Both the position numbers and the translations under genes were made by a program. Under the pieces are notes generated by a model that had not been told where the DNA came from, ran no database searches, and saw only the letters and a program-made list of their open reading frames with translations. A stretch of DNA of 64,000 nt from Geobacter sp. (GTDB lineage Bacteria > Desulfobacterota > Desulfuromonadia > Geobacterales > Pseudopelobacteraceae), in assembly GCA_009684515.1 (NCBI GenBank), contig WKKS01000001.1, forward strand, positions 372,001 through 436,000, written 5' to 3'. Numbering within the stretch: position 1 is the first letter of the stretch; every line of letters starts with the position of its first letter. Shown here one piece after another: positions 1 to 8,425 of this stretch.

Positions 1-12
1 GACGGCGGCTGA
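1..12 (+). other. Possible 3' end of an upstream gene ending in Asp-Gly-Gly
   Basis: Frame 1 at the window edge reads Asp-Gly-Gly-stop. A Gly-Gly C terminus is typical of MoaD/ThiS sulfur carriers, which serve molybdopterin synthesis and are sometimes encoded beside aldehyde:ferredoxin oxidoreductase genes. Only three codons are visible, and the other two frames also stay open for about 18-21 codons before stopping, so this is a pointer and not an identification. Confidence 0.15.
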
Positions 13-92
13 AGTTCTACATATCTACAACTGGTCACGGTACCGGACCAGCTTAAATCCAAGGTGAACAGTTCACCAACAGGAGCAAGCAG

Positions 93-1925
93 ATGCGCAT
101 ACTGAGCCAGAACCCTGTGGCAGACACATCTTCCGTATTATACCGCCGCTGTGTTATCGATCTTGCGACCGGCACATCAACCCAGAATGACGTTCCCTGC
201 AAAAACCTGGAAGATGTGCTGGGCGGCTTTGGCAGATCATATCAGATCTTGGCCGAGCGCAGGATTTCGGAAGCTTACTGCCCGGAAAACCCCTTGATTC
301 TCAACATAGGCATCCTGACCGGCTCAACTGTAATGACCGGACTCAGGTCGTATTTTTCATCCTATAGCCCGCTCAAACATTCAAAAAAGGGGCTTCCATC
401 CGCCATGTGGTCTGCCGGAAGCGGCAATTTCGGCAACAAGCTGAAATGGAGCGGTGTGGACGAGGTTATATTTGAAAACCGTTCCGAAGTGCCGGTCTAC
501 GCCGTTTTCAGTGAGGGTGAAAATGGGGCGAATGTTGAACTCAAGTCAGCCACTCACCTGCTTGGGCTCACCAGTCACGAAAAGATCATGGCCCTGCAGA
601 AGGAATATACGGATGCTCATTTTGCCGTAATTGGTCCAGCCGGAGAAAATTTCAACAATGTATATATGGGCGCGGTGGTTCTGAGCACCGACAACCAGCT
701 GAAGTCGGGGGAGGGAAAATCGCGCTTTGCAGGGCGTGGCGGCATGGGAAGCATGATGGGGTACAAAAACCTGATCGCGATTGTTGCCAGGAGCAGCGAC
801 AAAATGGGCAAAATTACCCCGGACATGCGCGATGTCAATCGCGATGTTATCAAGAATGGCGGTTCAGCCCGGTTTCAGCCGGTCAGTCAGGGAGGTCATG
901 GCGGAACCTGGGCCAATATTGATGTGCTGCAGGCTTTTCACGCAGTTCCGGAAAACAACTTCCGTCCCAAGGGGGATGAAGATGTGGCGGGGTTGTTCCG
1001 TGGAAATGTGGAAAAAGATTTTGACATCCAGAGTGAGGCCTGTTTCCGCTGCGGAATCCGCTGCCACAACAACCTGTTCCACCGCAATGCCGACGGCAGT
1101 CGCGGGGCACTTGCCGCGAAATTCGACTTCGAACCGCTGATCCTGTTCGGATCAAATATCGGCATCAATAATGGCCGCCAGGTCACAGAACTGATCCATC
1201 TGTGCGATTCTTTAGGTATGGATGCCATTTCCCTTGGCACGACCATCTCATATCTGCTCGAATACAATGCTCGCCACCCTGAACAACCGCTATGCGATGG
1301 AGTCGGCTTCGGCCAGTTTGATAAGATCAGGGATTTGATTGTACAAACCGGCCGTGGAAATCTCTGCGCGGTCGGAAGGGGGGTCATGCGCCTTTCCGAA
1401 CAGACCGGAGAAACATCCTATGCCATGCATGTCAAGGGACTGGAACTGCCTGCCTACCTGCCGGAAACCAACCCGGCCTATGCTTTCGCCATTGCCGGCG
1501 GACATATGTCGATGGGAACGCATATGTATCTCGCCAAAGAGGGGAAAACCGGACTGGATGACTGGGTTGAGGTCATTACCCGCCAGGGGCTCTTGCAGGT
1601 AGGCTATGACATGATCGGCCTCTGCAAGTTTGTTGGTGTCGGCATGGGGCATGAGCTGATTCCCAGGGCAATCAGTGAAGCAACGGGATTAAAAGTCTCT
1701 TCCGAGGAGATTGTCGCAGCCGTCCGACGCGCCTATCTGCGCGGTTTGGCGCTAGAACTGCGTCAAGGTTACGAGGATGATGAATACACTTTGCCTGCTC
1801 AGGTTTTTGAAAATCCGAACCCTAAAGTAACCCTGCCCGCATTCGTCACACCGGAGTTCTTTGCACAGATGAAGCAAAAGGTTTGGGCGGTTTTCAAACC
1901 GGAAATGAAAGGACTGCTGCCGTAA
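93..1925 (+). CDS. aor: Aldehyde:ferredoxin oxidoreductase (tungsten/molybdenum-pterin enzyme)
   Basis: A 610-residue protein, the usual length for the AOR family. These cytoplasmic enzymes oxidise aldehydes to carboxylates with ferredoxin, or run in reverse, using a bis-pterin W or Mo centre and one [4Fe-4S] cluster. The N-terminal domain carries the family signature GRGGMGSMMGYKNL (about residues 214-227). Cluster ligands fit Cys317, Cys320 and Cys324 (C-x2-C-x3-C), with the distant fourth at Cys511 (GLCKFVG). The ATG has an AGGAG ribosome site 9 bases upstream. The aldehyde dehydrogenase gene follows after 22 bases, so the two are probably cotranscribed and remove or interconvert aldehydes with different electron carriers. 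Metal and substrate cannot be read from sequence. Confidence 0.93.
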   Translation: MRILSQNPVADTSSVLYRRCVIDLATGTSTQNDVPCKNLEDVLGGFGRSYQILAERRISEAYCPENPLILNIGILTGSTVMTGLRSYFSSYSPLKHSKKGLPSAMWSAGSGNFGNKLKWSGVDEVIFENRSEVPVYAVFSEGENGANVELKSATHLLGLTSHEKIMALQKEYTDAHFAVIGPAGENFNNVYMGAVVLSTDNQLKSGEGKSRFAGRGGMGSMMGYKNLIAIVARSSDKMGKITPDMRDVNRDVIKNGGSARFQPVSQGGHGGTWANIDVLQAFHAVPENNFRPKGDEDVAGLFRGNVEKDFDIQSEACFRCGIRCHNNLFHRNADGSRGALAAKFDFEPLILFGSNIGINNGRQVTELIHLCDSLGMDAISLGTTISYLLEYNARHPEQPLCDGVGFGQFDKIRDLIVQTGRGNLCAVGRGVMRLSEQTGETSYAMHVKGLELPAYLPETNPAYAFAIAGGHMSMGTHMYLAKEGKTGLDDWVEVITRQGLLQVGYDMIGLCKFVGVGMGHELIPRAISEATGLKVSSEEIVAAVRRAYLRGLALELRQGYEDDEYTLPAQVFENPNPKVTLPAFVTPEFFAQMKQKVWAVFKPEMKGLLP

Positions 1926-1947
1926 TAACCGGCCAAGAGGACTTGAT

Positions 1948-3525
1948 ATGAACATTACTGGTAAACAGTTTATCGGCGGCCAGCGGCTTGCTCAATCCGA
2001 AGTTACATTTCATTCCGTTGACGCTGCGACCGGTAACGCTCTTCCCTACACTTTTTTTGAGGCGACCAAAGTGGAAGTACAGCAGGCGGTCGATGCCGCC
2101 GCAGCCGCATTTTCCCACTACCGGCAAACTGGCATTGAAGAGCGGGCCGTATTCTTGGAAACTATTGCCGAAGAGTTGGATCTCCTCAATGACGACTTTA
2201 TTCAGGTGGTTATGCAGGAAAGTGGTCTTCCAGAGGCCCGGATTCGTGGTGAACGGCAACGTACCAGCAACCAGATGCGCCTGTTTGCAAAGGTACTGCG
2301 CCGGGGCGATTTTCTGGGTGCCCGAATTGACACTGCCCTCCCCGAACGCCAGCCACTGCCCCGCCCGGATATCCGGCAGTATCGCATCGGCCTGGGACCA
2401 GTAGCCGTTTTCGGCGCCAGCAACTTCCCGCTGGCCTTCTCTGTCGCCGGAGGGGATACCGCCTCCGCCCTGGCAGCCGGCTGTCCGGTGGTTGTCAAAG
2501 CTCACCCCGGCCATCCGGCTACTTCCGAACTGGCAGCCGGGGTGATAGTCCGGGCGATTCGGCGCTGCAACCTGCATGAAGGCCTTTTTGGTATGCTCTT
2601 TGGCAATATGATCGGCGCCGACCTTGTAAAAGCACCCGGTATCAAGGCAGTTGCTTTTACCGGTTCACTACAGGCGGGACGCGCACTCTGCGAACTGGCT
2701 GCACAAAGGCCGGAACCGATACCGGTGTTTGCCGAAATGTCCAGCATCAATCCGGTCATCCTGCTGCCCGGCGCACTCCAGCAGCGTAGCGGGCTGATTG
2801 CTGCCGGACTGGCCGCCTCCGCCACTTTGGGTTCAGGACAGTTCTGCACCAAACCCGGACTGGTTATTGGATTCAAAGGTGAAGCTTTTGACCATTTTTG
2901 CGGTCAGCTGGCCGAAGCATTCGGGGAGAAAGCTCCGGCGGTGATGCTGAATCGGGATATATTGAAGAATTATGATGACGGAATTGATCGCCTACTTCGC
3001 TTGCCGGGTGTAAAACGCCTGAACGGCGGAACACTCCTTGAGAACAGGGCTGCCCCGGCAGTTTTTCTGGCTGATTCTTCCCTGCTGTGCGACCAGAGCC
3101 ACCCGTTGGAGAGTGAGGTTTTCGGCCCCGCAACGGTTCTGGTTGCCGTCAGTGACCGGCAGGAACTGATGGAGTTGCTTCCCAGGTTGCACGGGCACCT
3201 CACCGCCAGCCTGTTTGCCGAACAGAATGAGTTGGGTGACTGCTTGCCACTGATTGAAGCGCTTGAAACAAGGGTCGGTCGGATCATCTTCAATGACTAT
3301 CCGACCGGCGTCGAAGTCTGCGATGCAATGGTTCATGGCGGACCGTATCCGGCGACATCAGACAGCCGGACAACGTCAGTTGGTTCTTTGGCGATAGATC
3401 GTTTCCTGCGTCCCGTATGCTATCAGGGATATCCGGACGATCTTCTCCCAGCTCCACTGAAGAATGCCAACCCACAAGGACTATTGCGACTGATAAATGG
3501 CGAGTTTACAAATGCCGCCATATAA
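1948..3525 (+). CDS. Aldehyde dehydrogenase, alpha-ketoglutarate-semialdehyde (2,5-dioxovalerate) dehydrogenase type
   Basis: A 525-residue NAD(P)-dependent aldehyde dehydrogenase. Visible features are the oxyanion-hole Asn159 in GASNFPL, the nucleotide-binding stretch around VAFTGSLQAG (235-244), general base Glu263 in FAEMSSINP, and nucleophile Cys300 in GSGQFC. Overall sequence style and length (longer than the common 480-500) fit the ketoglutarate-semialdehyde dehydrogenase branch, which oxidises 2,5-dioxopentanoate to 2-oxoglutarate. It follows the AOR gene by 22 bases, so a general aldehyde-scavenging role is equally possible. The exact substrate is inferred from family resemblance only. 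Confidence 0.85.
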   Translation: MNITGKQFIGGQRLAQSEVTFHSVDAATGNALPYTFFEATKVEVQQAVDAAAAAFSHYRQTGIEERAVFLETIAEELDLLNDDFIQVVMQESGLPEARIRGERQRTSNQMRLFAKVLRRGDFLGARIDTALPERQPLPRPDIRQYRIGLGPVAVFGASNFPLAFSVAGGDTASALAAGCPVVVKAHPGHPATSELAAGVIVRAIRRCNLHEGLFGMLFGNMIGADLVKAPGIKAVAFTGSLQAGRALCELAAQRPEPIPVFAEMSSINPVILLPGALQQRSGLIAAGLAASATLGSGQFCTKPGLVIGFKGEAFDHFCGQLAEAFGEKAPAVMLNRDILKNYDDGIDRLLRLPGVKRLNGGTLLENRAAPAVFLADSSLLCDQSHPLESEVFGPATVLVAVSDRQELMELLPRLHGHLTASLFAEQNELGDCLPLIEALETRVGRIIFNDYPTGVEVCDAMVHGGPYPATSDSRTTSVGSLAIDRFLRPVCYQGYPDDLLPAPLKNANPQGLLRLINGEFTNAAI

Positions 3526-3542
3526 CTGAATTTAAAACATTC

Positions 3543-3570
3543 TTGATACATCTTGTGTAATTTGTGATAA
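3543..3570 (+). promoter_or_regulatory. Possible sigma-70-type promoter for the diguanylate cyclase gene
   Basis: TTGATA at 3543-3548 and TGATAA at 3565-3570 are separated by 16 bases, in the gap between the aldehyde dehydrogenase stop and the next gene. The match is moderate and unsupported by other signals. Confidence 0.3.
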
Positions 3571-3644
3571 CTTGATGCAAAACATCCCGATCGCCTCGAA
3601 ATCGTATTTATTTGAACGAATCAAATTCTTTAACGGGAACGCGA

Positions 3645-4607
3645 ATGCCGATAAAGCGAGAGAGTGACAAAGCCACATTTCCACGAATCCTGATTGCCGA
3701 GGATGATCCCCTTTCCTGCGGCCTTCTTGAGATGTATCTTGAAGAGGCTGGCTATCCTTACGCATCGGTTTCCAACGGACGTGAAGCGCTGGAGCTGTTC
3801 ACCCGGGAACCATTTCCGATAGTCATAACCGACTGGCTGATGCCGGAAATGGACGGCACCGAACTCTGCCATGCTATTCGCAACAATCTTTCCGACAGCT
3901 ACACTTTTCTGATCCTGCTGACCTCGCAAAACTCACCGGATGCAATCGTCGAGGGCCTGGAATCGGGGGCTGACGATTACATAGTAAAACCGATCAACCC
4001 GGCCGAACTCAGAGTGCGCCTCAAGGGAGCCCGCCGGATCCTTGACCTGGAAGAAAACCTCAAAAACAGCCTGGAGGAGATTCGGGAACTCTCGATCCAT
4101 GACCCGCTGACAGGTGCATTTAACCGCGGCTATCTGGATCATCAACTCAAACATGAAGTGCAGCGGGCCTACCGCTATCAGCACCCGCTCTCCGTCATGA
4201 TCTGTGATCTTGATCATTTTAAAAAGGTTAACGACACCTATGGCCATCAGACCGGTGATACGGTTCTTAAAGATTGCGTTAAGAACATCAGCGCCTCTAT
4301 CCGCCAGAACATAGATTGGGTAGCTCGTTTCGGAGGGGAAGAGTTTGTGATTGTGCTTCCTGAAACAGATGCGGCGGGATGCAATGTGGTAGCCGAACGA
4401 ATTCGAGAACGCGTGGCGCTTAACCCTGGCGCTAAAGATGGTGGTTTGGTAAGTGTTACAGCCAGTTTTGGCGTGGTGACCCTCGTCCCGAAAACGAGTA
4501 TTCCTCTCAGCAGTCCGGAGGATTTACTGAAACGTGCCGATATAAATCTTTATCAGGCAAAAGATACCGGCCGCAACCGGGTTGTTTCAGAAGTGTTGCT
4601 CATCTGA
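3645..4607 (+). CDS. Response regulator diguanylate cyclase (REC-GGDEF)
   Basis: A 320-residue two-domain protein. The N-terminal receiver has the acidic pair Glu19/Asp20, phospho-acceptor Asp63 in ITDWLMPEMD and Lys115 in VKP. The C-terminal GGDEF domain has GGEEF at 230-234, so it should make c-di-GMP from two GTP when the receiver is phosphorylated. The RxxD inhibitory site is not canonical: the sequence reads R-Q-N-I-D before the active loop, leaving Gln at the usual Arg position, so product inhibition may be weak. The ATG at 3645 is preferred over an in-frame TTG at 3612, which lacks a ribosome site. No cognate kinase is adjacent. Confidence 0.9.
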   Translation: MPIKRESDKATFPRILIAEDDPLSCGLLEMYLEEAGYPYASVSNGREALELFTREPFPIVITDWLMPEMDGTELCHAIRNNLSDSYTFLILLTSQNSPDAIVEGLESGADDYIVKPINPAELRVRLKGARRILDLEENLKNSLEEIRELSIHDPLTGAFNRGYLDHQLKHEVQRAYRYQHPLSVMICDLDHFKKVNDTYGHQTGDTVLKDCVKNISASIRQNIDWVARFGGEEFVIVLPETDAAGCNVVAERIRERVALNPGAKDGGLVSVTASFGVVTLVPKTSIPLSSPEDLLKRADINLYQAKDTGRNRVVSEVLLI

Positions 4608-4673
4608 ACCTGCCGCAAAAAACAACCGGGAACATACACACATAAATCACGCGGCAACAGTCAAAAATAATTA

Positions 4674-4701
4674 TTGACAAGTTTACCGAGCAACTGATAT
4701 T
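4674..4701 (+). promoter_or_regulatory. Probable sigma-70 promoter of the riboswitch-controlled operon
   Basis: A perfect TTGACA at 4674-4679, a 16-base spacer and GATATT at 4696-4701 lie about 40 bases before the riboswitch aptamer, which is the expected place for the leader promoter. Confidence 0.5.
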
Positions 4702-4741
4702 TTCAACCCGTAGTTTCAACATCAAATTAATCAACATATAC

Positions 4742-4850
4742 TTCTTATCCAGAGCGACCGAGGGACTGGCCCTATGACGTCGCGGCAACCAGCCTGCAAA
4801 GGCAAGGTGCCAAATCCAGCGAAACCTTGACCGGTTTCGGGAGATAAGGA
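4742..4850 (+). promoter_or_regulatory. SAM-I (S-box) riboswitch aptamer
   Basis: The segment has the conserved S-box core: a P1 stem formed by TTCTTATC (4742-4749) and GATAAGGA (4843-4850), then GAGGGACTGGCCCTATGA followed by CGGCAACC, and the AAAGGTGCCAA-like stretch near 4799-4813. Binding of S-adenosylmethionine stabilises P1. The 3' strand of P1 overlaps GGAAGAG (4848-4854), which can pair perfectly with CTCTTCC (4871-4877) as antiterminator. When SAM is high this pairing is blocked and the terminator forms, shutting off the two trans-sulfuration genes. Confidence 0.95.
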
Positions 4851-4867
4851 AGAGCGCCATCCAAGAG

Positions 4868-4903
4868 ATCCTCTTCCGCACCCCGGAAGGGGATTTCATT
4901 TTT
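4868..4903 (+). terminator. Riboswitch expression-platform terminator
   Basis: An 11-base stem (ATCCTCTTCCG at 4868-4878 with CGGAAGGGGAT at 4884-4894, one G-T pair) is followed by a T-rich run ending at 4903. The 5' arm contains the antiterminator partner CTCTTCC, so the two structures are mutually exclusive. The GGAGG ribosome site of the next gene follows immediately. Confidence 0.88.
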
Positions 4904-4915
4904 GGAGGTAACAGC

Positions 4916-6067
4916 ATGAAAATCGGCACACAGGCGGTACAGATCGGACTCGAGTGGGACACGCGCACCGGTGCGGTATCGGTTCCGGTATACCAGACGG
5001 CCACCTTTCGCCATCCGGGGCTTGGGCAAAGCACCGGTTATGATTACAGCCGTTCCGGCAACCCTACCCGCCAGTCGCTGGAAGACGGCATCGCCCGGTT
5101 GGATGGAGCCGCCCGCGGCTTCGCCTACTCGTCAGGAATGGCGGCCATCGCCAACCTGCTGCTGCTGTTCAAGTCCGGCGACCACATCATTGTCACCGAA
5201 GACCTCTACGGCGGCACATGTCGCCTGTTTGACAAGATATTCACGCAGTACGGCCTCTCCTTTACCTACGTTGACACCAGCAATACGGATGCGATTCGTG
5301 ACGCGCTCCAGCCGACAACCAAAGCGGTTTTCGTAGAGACCCTCACCAATCCGCTGCTCAAATTTGCTGATCTACCGGCCATATCGGCACTCTGCAAAAA
5401 GAACTTACTTTTACTGATTGCCGACAACACATTCCTGACCCCCTACCTGCTGCGGCCGCTGGATCAGGGTGCCGATATCGCCATCTACAGCGCCACAAAA
5501 TACCTGTCCGGACACAATGACACCGTATGTGGTCTGGTGACGGTCAAAGACCCTGCCTTGGCGGAACAGGTTTACTTCCATCAGAACTCGGTCGGCGCGA
5601 CCCTGGGTCCGCAGGATTCCTGGCTGACCATTCGCGGCATGAAGACTCTTTCTGTCCGGCTCGACCGGCAGCAGGAAAACGCCCAGAAGATTGCGGAGTG
5701 GCTGACAGAGCAACCTCGCGTCGCCAGGGTCTATTACCCGGGACTGGCTGACCATCCCGATCATGAACTAATGAAAAGGAATTCCGGTGGATTCGGCGCC
5801 ATGATCGCCTTTGAGGTTGACAATCATGCGCTGGTGGAGCAGGTTTTGCTCAAAACAGAGCTGATCTCGTTCGCCGAAAGCCTGGGGGGAGTGGAAAGCC
5901 TGATCACCTTTCCGGAAGTCCAGACCCATGCCGACATCCCGCCCGATCTGCGCGCCCGACTCGGGATCAATAACGTTCTGCTCCGGCTGTCAGTCGGGAT
6001 CGAAGATGTCGATGACCTGATCGCCGACCTGAAACAAGCTTTGGAAGGAGATGGGAGAATCAAATGA
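4916..6067 (+). CDS. PLP-dependent trans-sulfuration enzyme (cystathionine gamma-synthase/lyase family), first gene
   Basis: A 383-residue member of the Cys/Met metabolism PLP family. Features are the phosphate-binding SSGMAAI (72-78), the Tyr/Arg pair in YDYSRSGNPTR (42-52) and Schiff-base Lys195 in YSATKYLSGHND. Family members build or cleave cystathionine, or use acyl-homoserine and sulfide. SAM-riboswitch control points to methionine synthesis, with gamma-synthase the likely direction. A GGAGG ribosome site sits 5-10 bases before ATG. Its stop overlaps the start of the following paralog by 4 bases (ATGA), so the two enzymes are translationally coupled and probably do successive steps. Confidence 0.9.
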   Translation: MKIGTQAVQIGLEWDTRTGAVSVPVYQTATFRHPGLGQSTGYDYSRSGNPTRQSLEDGIARLDGAARGFAYSSGMAAIANLLLLFKSGDHIIVTEDLYGGTCRLFDKIFTQYGLSFTYVDTSNTDAIRDALQPTTKAVFVETLTNPLLKFADLPAISALCKKNLLLLIADNTFLTPYLLRPLDQGADIAIYSATKYLSGHNDTVCGLVTVKDPALAEQVYFHQNSVGATLGPQDSWLTIRGMKTLSVRLDRQQENAQKIAEWLTEQPRVARVYYPGLADHPDHELMKRNSGGFGAMIAFEVDNHALVEQVLLKTELISFAESLGGVESLITFPEVQTHADIPPDLRARLGINNVLLRLSVGIEDVDDLIADLKQALEGDGRIK

Positions 6068-7197
6068 AATTAGCCACAAAATTAATCCATGGCGGCCCGA
6101 CCGTTGACATGCAGACCGGCGCGCTGGGCGTTCCGATTTATCAGATATCAACCTACCGTCAGACATCGGTCGACCATTTCAGCAAATACGACTACGCCCG
6201 CGGCGACAACCCGACCCGCGAGGCGCTGGAAGATACGATAGCGGTACTGGAAGGGGGCAGCCGCTGCCTGGCCTTCGCCTCCGGCATGGCCGCCATCTCC
6301 ACCACACTGATGATCTTTTCTCCCGGCGACCACCTGGTGGTCTGTGACGACGTCTACGGCGGCGCCTACCGGGTGCTCTCCACTATCTTCAGCCGGATGG
6401 GGATCAAGTCAACCTTTGTGGATGCCACCGACCTGACCGCCATTGAGGCAGCCATATTACCAGAAACCAAGGGCATTTATCTGGAGACCCCTTCCAACCC
6501 GCTGCTGAAGGTCACAGACCTGCGCGGTGCGGCCGCAATCGCCCGCCGCCACGGCATCATAACGCTGGTGGACAACACTTTCATGACCCCCTACCTGCAG
6601 CGCCCGCTGGAACTGGACTGTGACATCGTCCTCCACAGCGGCACCAAGTTCATCAACGGCCATAGCGATGTCCTGTGCGGCTTCGCCGTCGTTAAGGACA
6701 AGGAGCTTGGTCAGCGCATCCGCTACATCCAGAACGCCTTCGGCACCGGACTGGGGCCGCAGGATTCATTCCTGACCCTGCGTGGCGTCAAAACCCTCAA
6801 GGTCAGAATGGACCAAAGCCAGCAGAATACACTCAAAATTGTCGAATGGCTGAAAGCGCACGAGCGGGTCACCGCCGTGCACTACCCGGGCCTGCCGGAA
6901 CATCCCGGTCATGTCATCCATTCTGCCCAGGCCGATGGCCCGGGCGCGGTCTTCTCTTTTGAACTGGATTCCTATGAAACAACCAAGCGACTGCTGGAAG
7001 GCTCACATCTGGCGGCCTTCGCCGTCAGTCTGGGAGGGGTTGAAAGCATCATCTCCTACCCGGCCAAAATGTCACACGCCTCGGTACCGAAAGAAGTGCG
7101 GGAGCGCAAAGGGATCAAGGACACGCTGGTGCGTCTCTCGGTCGGCCTGGAAGACCCGGACGACCTGATCGCCGACCTGCAACAGGCCATGGGTTAA
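6064..7197 (+). CDS. PLP-dependent trans-sulfuration enzyme, second gene (cystathionine beta-lyase or gamma-synthase type)
   Basis: A 377-residue paralog of the preceding enzyme with the same landmarks: SGMAAIS (73-79), YDYARGDNPTR (42-52) and Lys195 in HSGTKFINGHSD. It starts inside the previous stop codon, so both depend on the riboswitch leader. If the first gene product makes cystathionine, this one may cleave it to homocysteine. An acyl-homoserine sulfhydrylase role is an alternative that sequence inspection cannot exclude. No methionine synthase or acyltransferase gene is adjacent, and no clear terminator follows. Confidence 0.88.
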   Translation: MKLATKLIHGGPTVDMQTGALGVPIYQISTYRQTSVDHFSKYDYARGDNPTREALEDTIAVLEGGSRCLAFASGMAAISTTLMIFSPGDHLVVCDDVYGGAYRVLSTIFSRMGIKSTFVDATDLTAIEAAILPETKGIYLETPSNPLLKVTDLRGAAAIARRHGIITLVDNTFMTPYLQRPLELDCDIVLHSGTKFINGHSDVLCGFAVVKDKELGQRIRYIQNAFGTGLGPQDSFLTLRGVKTLKVRMDQSQQNTLKIVEWLKAHERVTAVHYPGLPEHPGHVIHSAQADGPGAVFSFELDSYETTKRLLEGSHLAAFAVSLGGVESIISYPAKMSHASVPKEVRERKGIKDTLVRLSVGLEDPDDLIADLQQAMG

Positions 7198-7351
7198 TAT
7201 CCTGATACGTCTTGATTTCAAAGCTGAAATACCCCAATATGATTCGTCGGAATAAGTCTTTATTTTCTCGTCGGACGTCTGCGACATTCAGACTTGGTTC
7301 CTGCCTACAACTAGTGGCGGAGAAACCGCGCGAGCAGTGTTTGGGGTGTGC

Positions 7352-8425
7352 ATGAACAACTGGCTAAAATATCTGCGTGAATTCTTCAAAGAACTGTTCA
7401 GGAATGAACTTACAAGTGATTTACCCCCTCAAGATACGGAAGAGCAGGACAGCGCAAGCTCTATTAGCCGGATAGGACAGCACGAGGACAACCGTGACGT
7501 TTCCACCCGGCTTATGTCACCGCAGGCTAAGGATTTCCTGCTGGCGCTGGTTTCTGAAAAACCGGCTGCCAATCTGCAGGAATTCTCATTATACGACCGG
7601 GCATTCATATCGACTCTGCTTAAAAAGCTGAGGACCAATACTTTCGAGATACCGCTACTTCCTGAAGCCGCTCTGCATATCCAGAAACTGCTATCCACTC
7701 CAAGAGTCAACGCCAGCGAATTTGTGGATATTTTCAAAAACGATCCAGCTCTTTCGGCCGAGTTAATCAGACTGGCCAATTCGGTATATTACGGCGCAAC
7801 AATCCCGGTCCATGACTTGCAACTGGCCGTAACCAGAGTTGGACTCAACCAGATTCAGGGGTTGGTAATCATGATGTCGCTGCGCACGCGCATCCTGCGT
7901 GGAAAGGGATTACATCGTGAAGTCGAATGGATTACCGAACTCTCCTTGATGATGGCAATTGCCTGTCAGCAACTGGCATCCGAACTAGCCATGTCACCGG
8001 GTGAGGCCTTCACGCTGGGGCTGCTGCATCACGTGGAATACTTTGCAGTGCTGGGGGTCTCTGCGGAATACATCTCTTCGCATCATGGCGATGCCATCTC
8101 CGCTGAGGCGCTGATGGAGGCCATGCACCGCCTGGGTCCGCCGGTCCACGAACTGATCGTCCGCAACTGGGGGCTGGAAATACTGGAACTGCCGGAACTT
8201 GTCCCGCTTGATGAAGATGAAGAGCCGTCACAGGGGGATATTTCTGTGGGTCTCCGCGCAAAGCTAGACTTTCTACAGCGCATACTGATAGAAAAATGGA
8301 GTGGAGCTAATCCGGAACCTGTAGTTGCCGGTTTTACAACTGAAGCCGTCTGTCGTGCCGTTGCAGCTATCTTTCCCACTGATGCCGATATTTCCACCAG
8401 CAAAAGGAACTCTGACCAACAATGA
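7352..8425 (+). CDS. HDOD-domain signalling protein
   Basis: A 357-residue cytoplasmic protein. Residues 1-80 are polar and low in recognisable structure. The core from about 95 on is an HDOD domain, a catalytically silent relative of HD phosphohydrolases, recognisable from IPLLPEAALHIQKLL, the FKNDPALSAELIRLANS stretch and the AVTRVGLNQI segment. HDOD proteins act as scaffolds or regulators in stress, c-di-GMP and chemotaxis circuits. The ATG at 7352 follows GGGGTG. A GTG at 7337 in frame is less likely. The stop overlaps the ThiF start by 4 bases, an unexpected partner for a signalling scaffold. Confidence 0.85.
   Translation: MNNWLKYLREFFKELFRNELTSDLPPQDTEEQDSASSISRIGQHEDNRDVSTRLMSPQAKDFLLALVSEKPAANLQEFSLYDRAFISTLLKKLRTNTFEIPLLPEAALHIQKLLSTPRVNASEFVDIFKNDPALSAELIRLANSVYYGATIPVHDLQLAVTRVGLNQIQGLVIMMSLRTRILRGKGLHREVEWITELSLMMAIACQQLASELAMSPGEAFTLGLLHHVEYFAVLGVSAEYISSHHGDAISAEALMEAMHRLGPPVHELIVRNWGLEILELPELVPLDEDEEPSQGDISVGLRAKLDFLQRILIEKWSGANPEPVVAGFTTEAVCRAVAAIFPTDADISTSKRNSDQQ

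Noticed and set aside
4608-4670. Terminator after the first diguanylate cyclase gene
   Set aside because: GCCGC and GCGGC can pair, but the loop is far too long and no T run follows.
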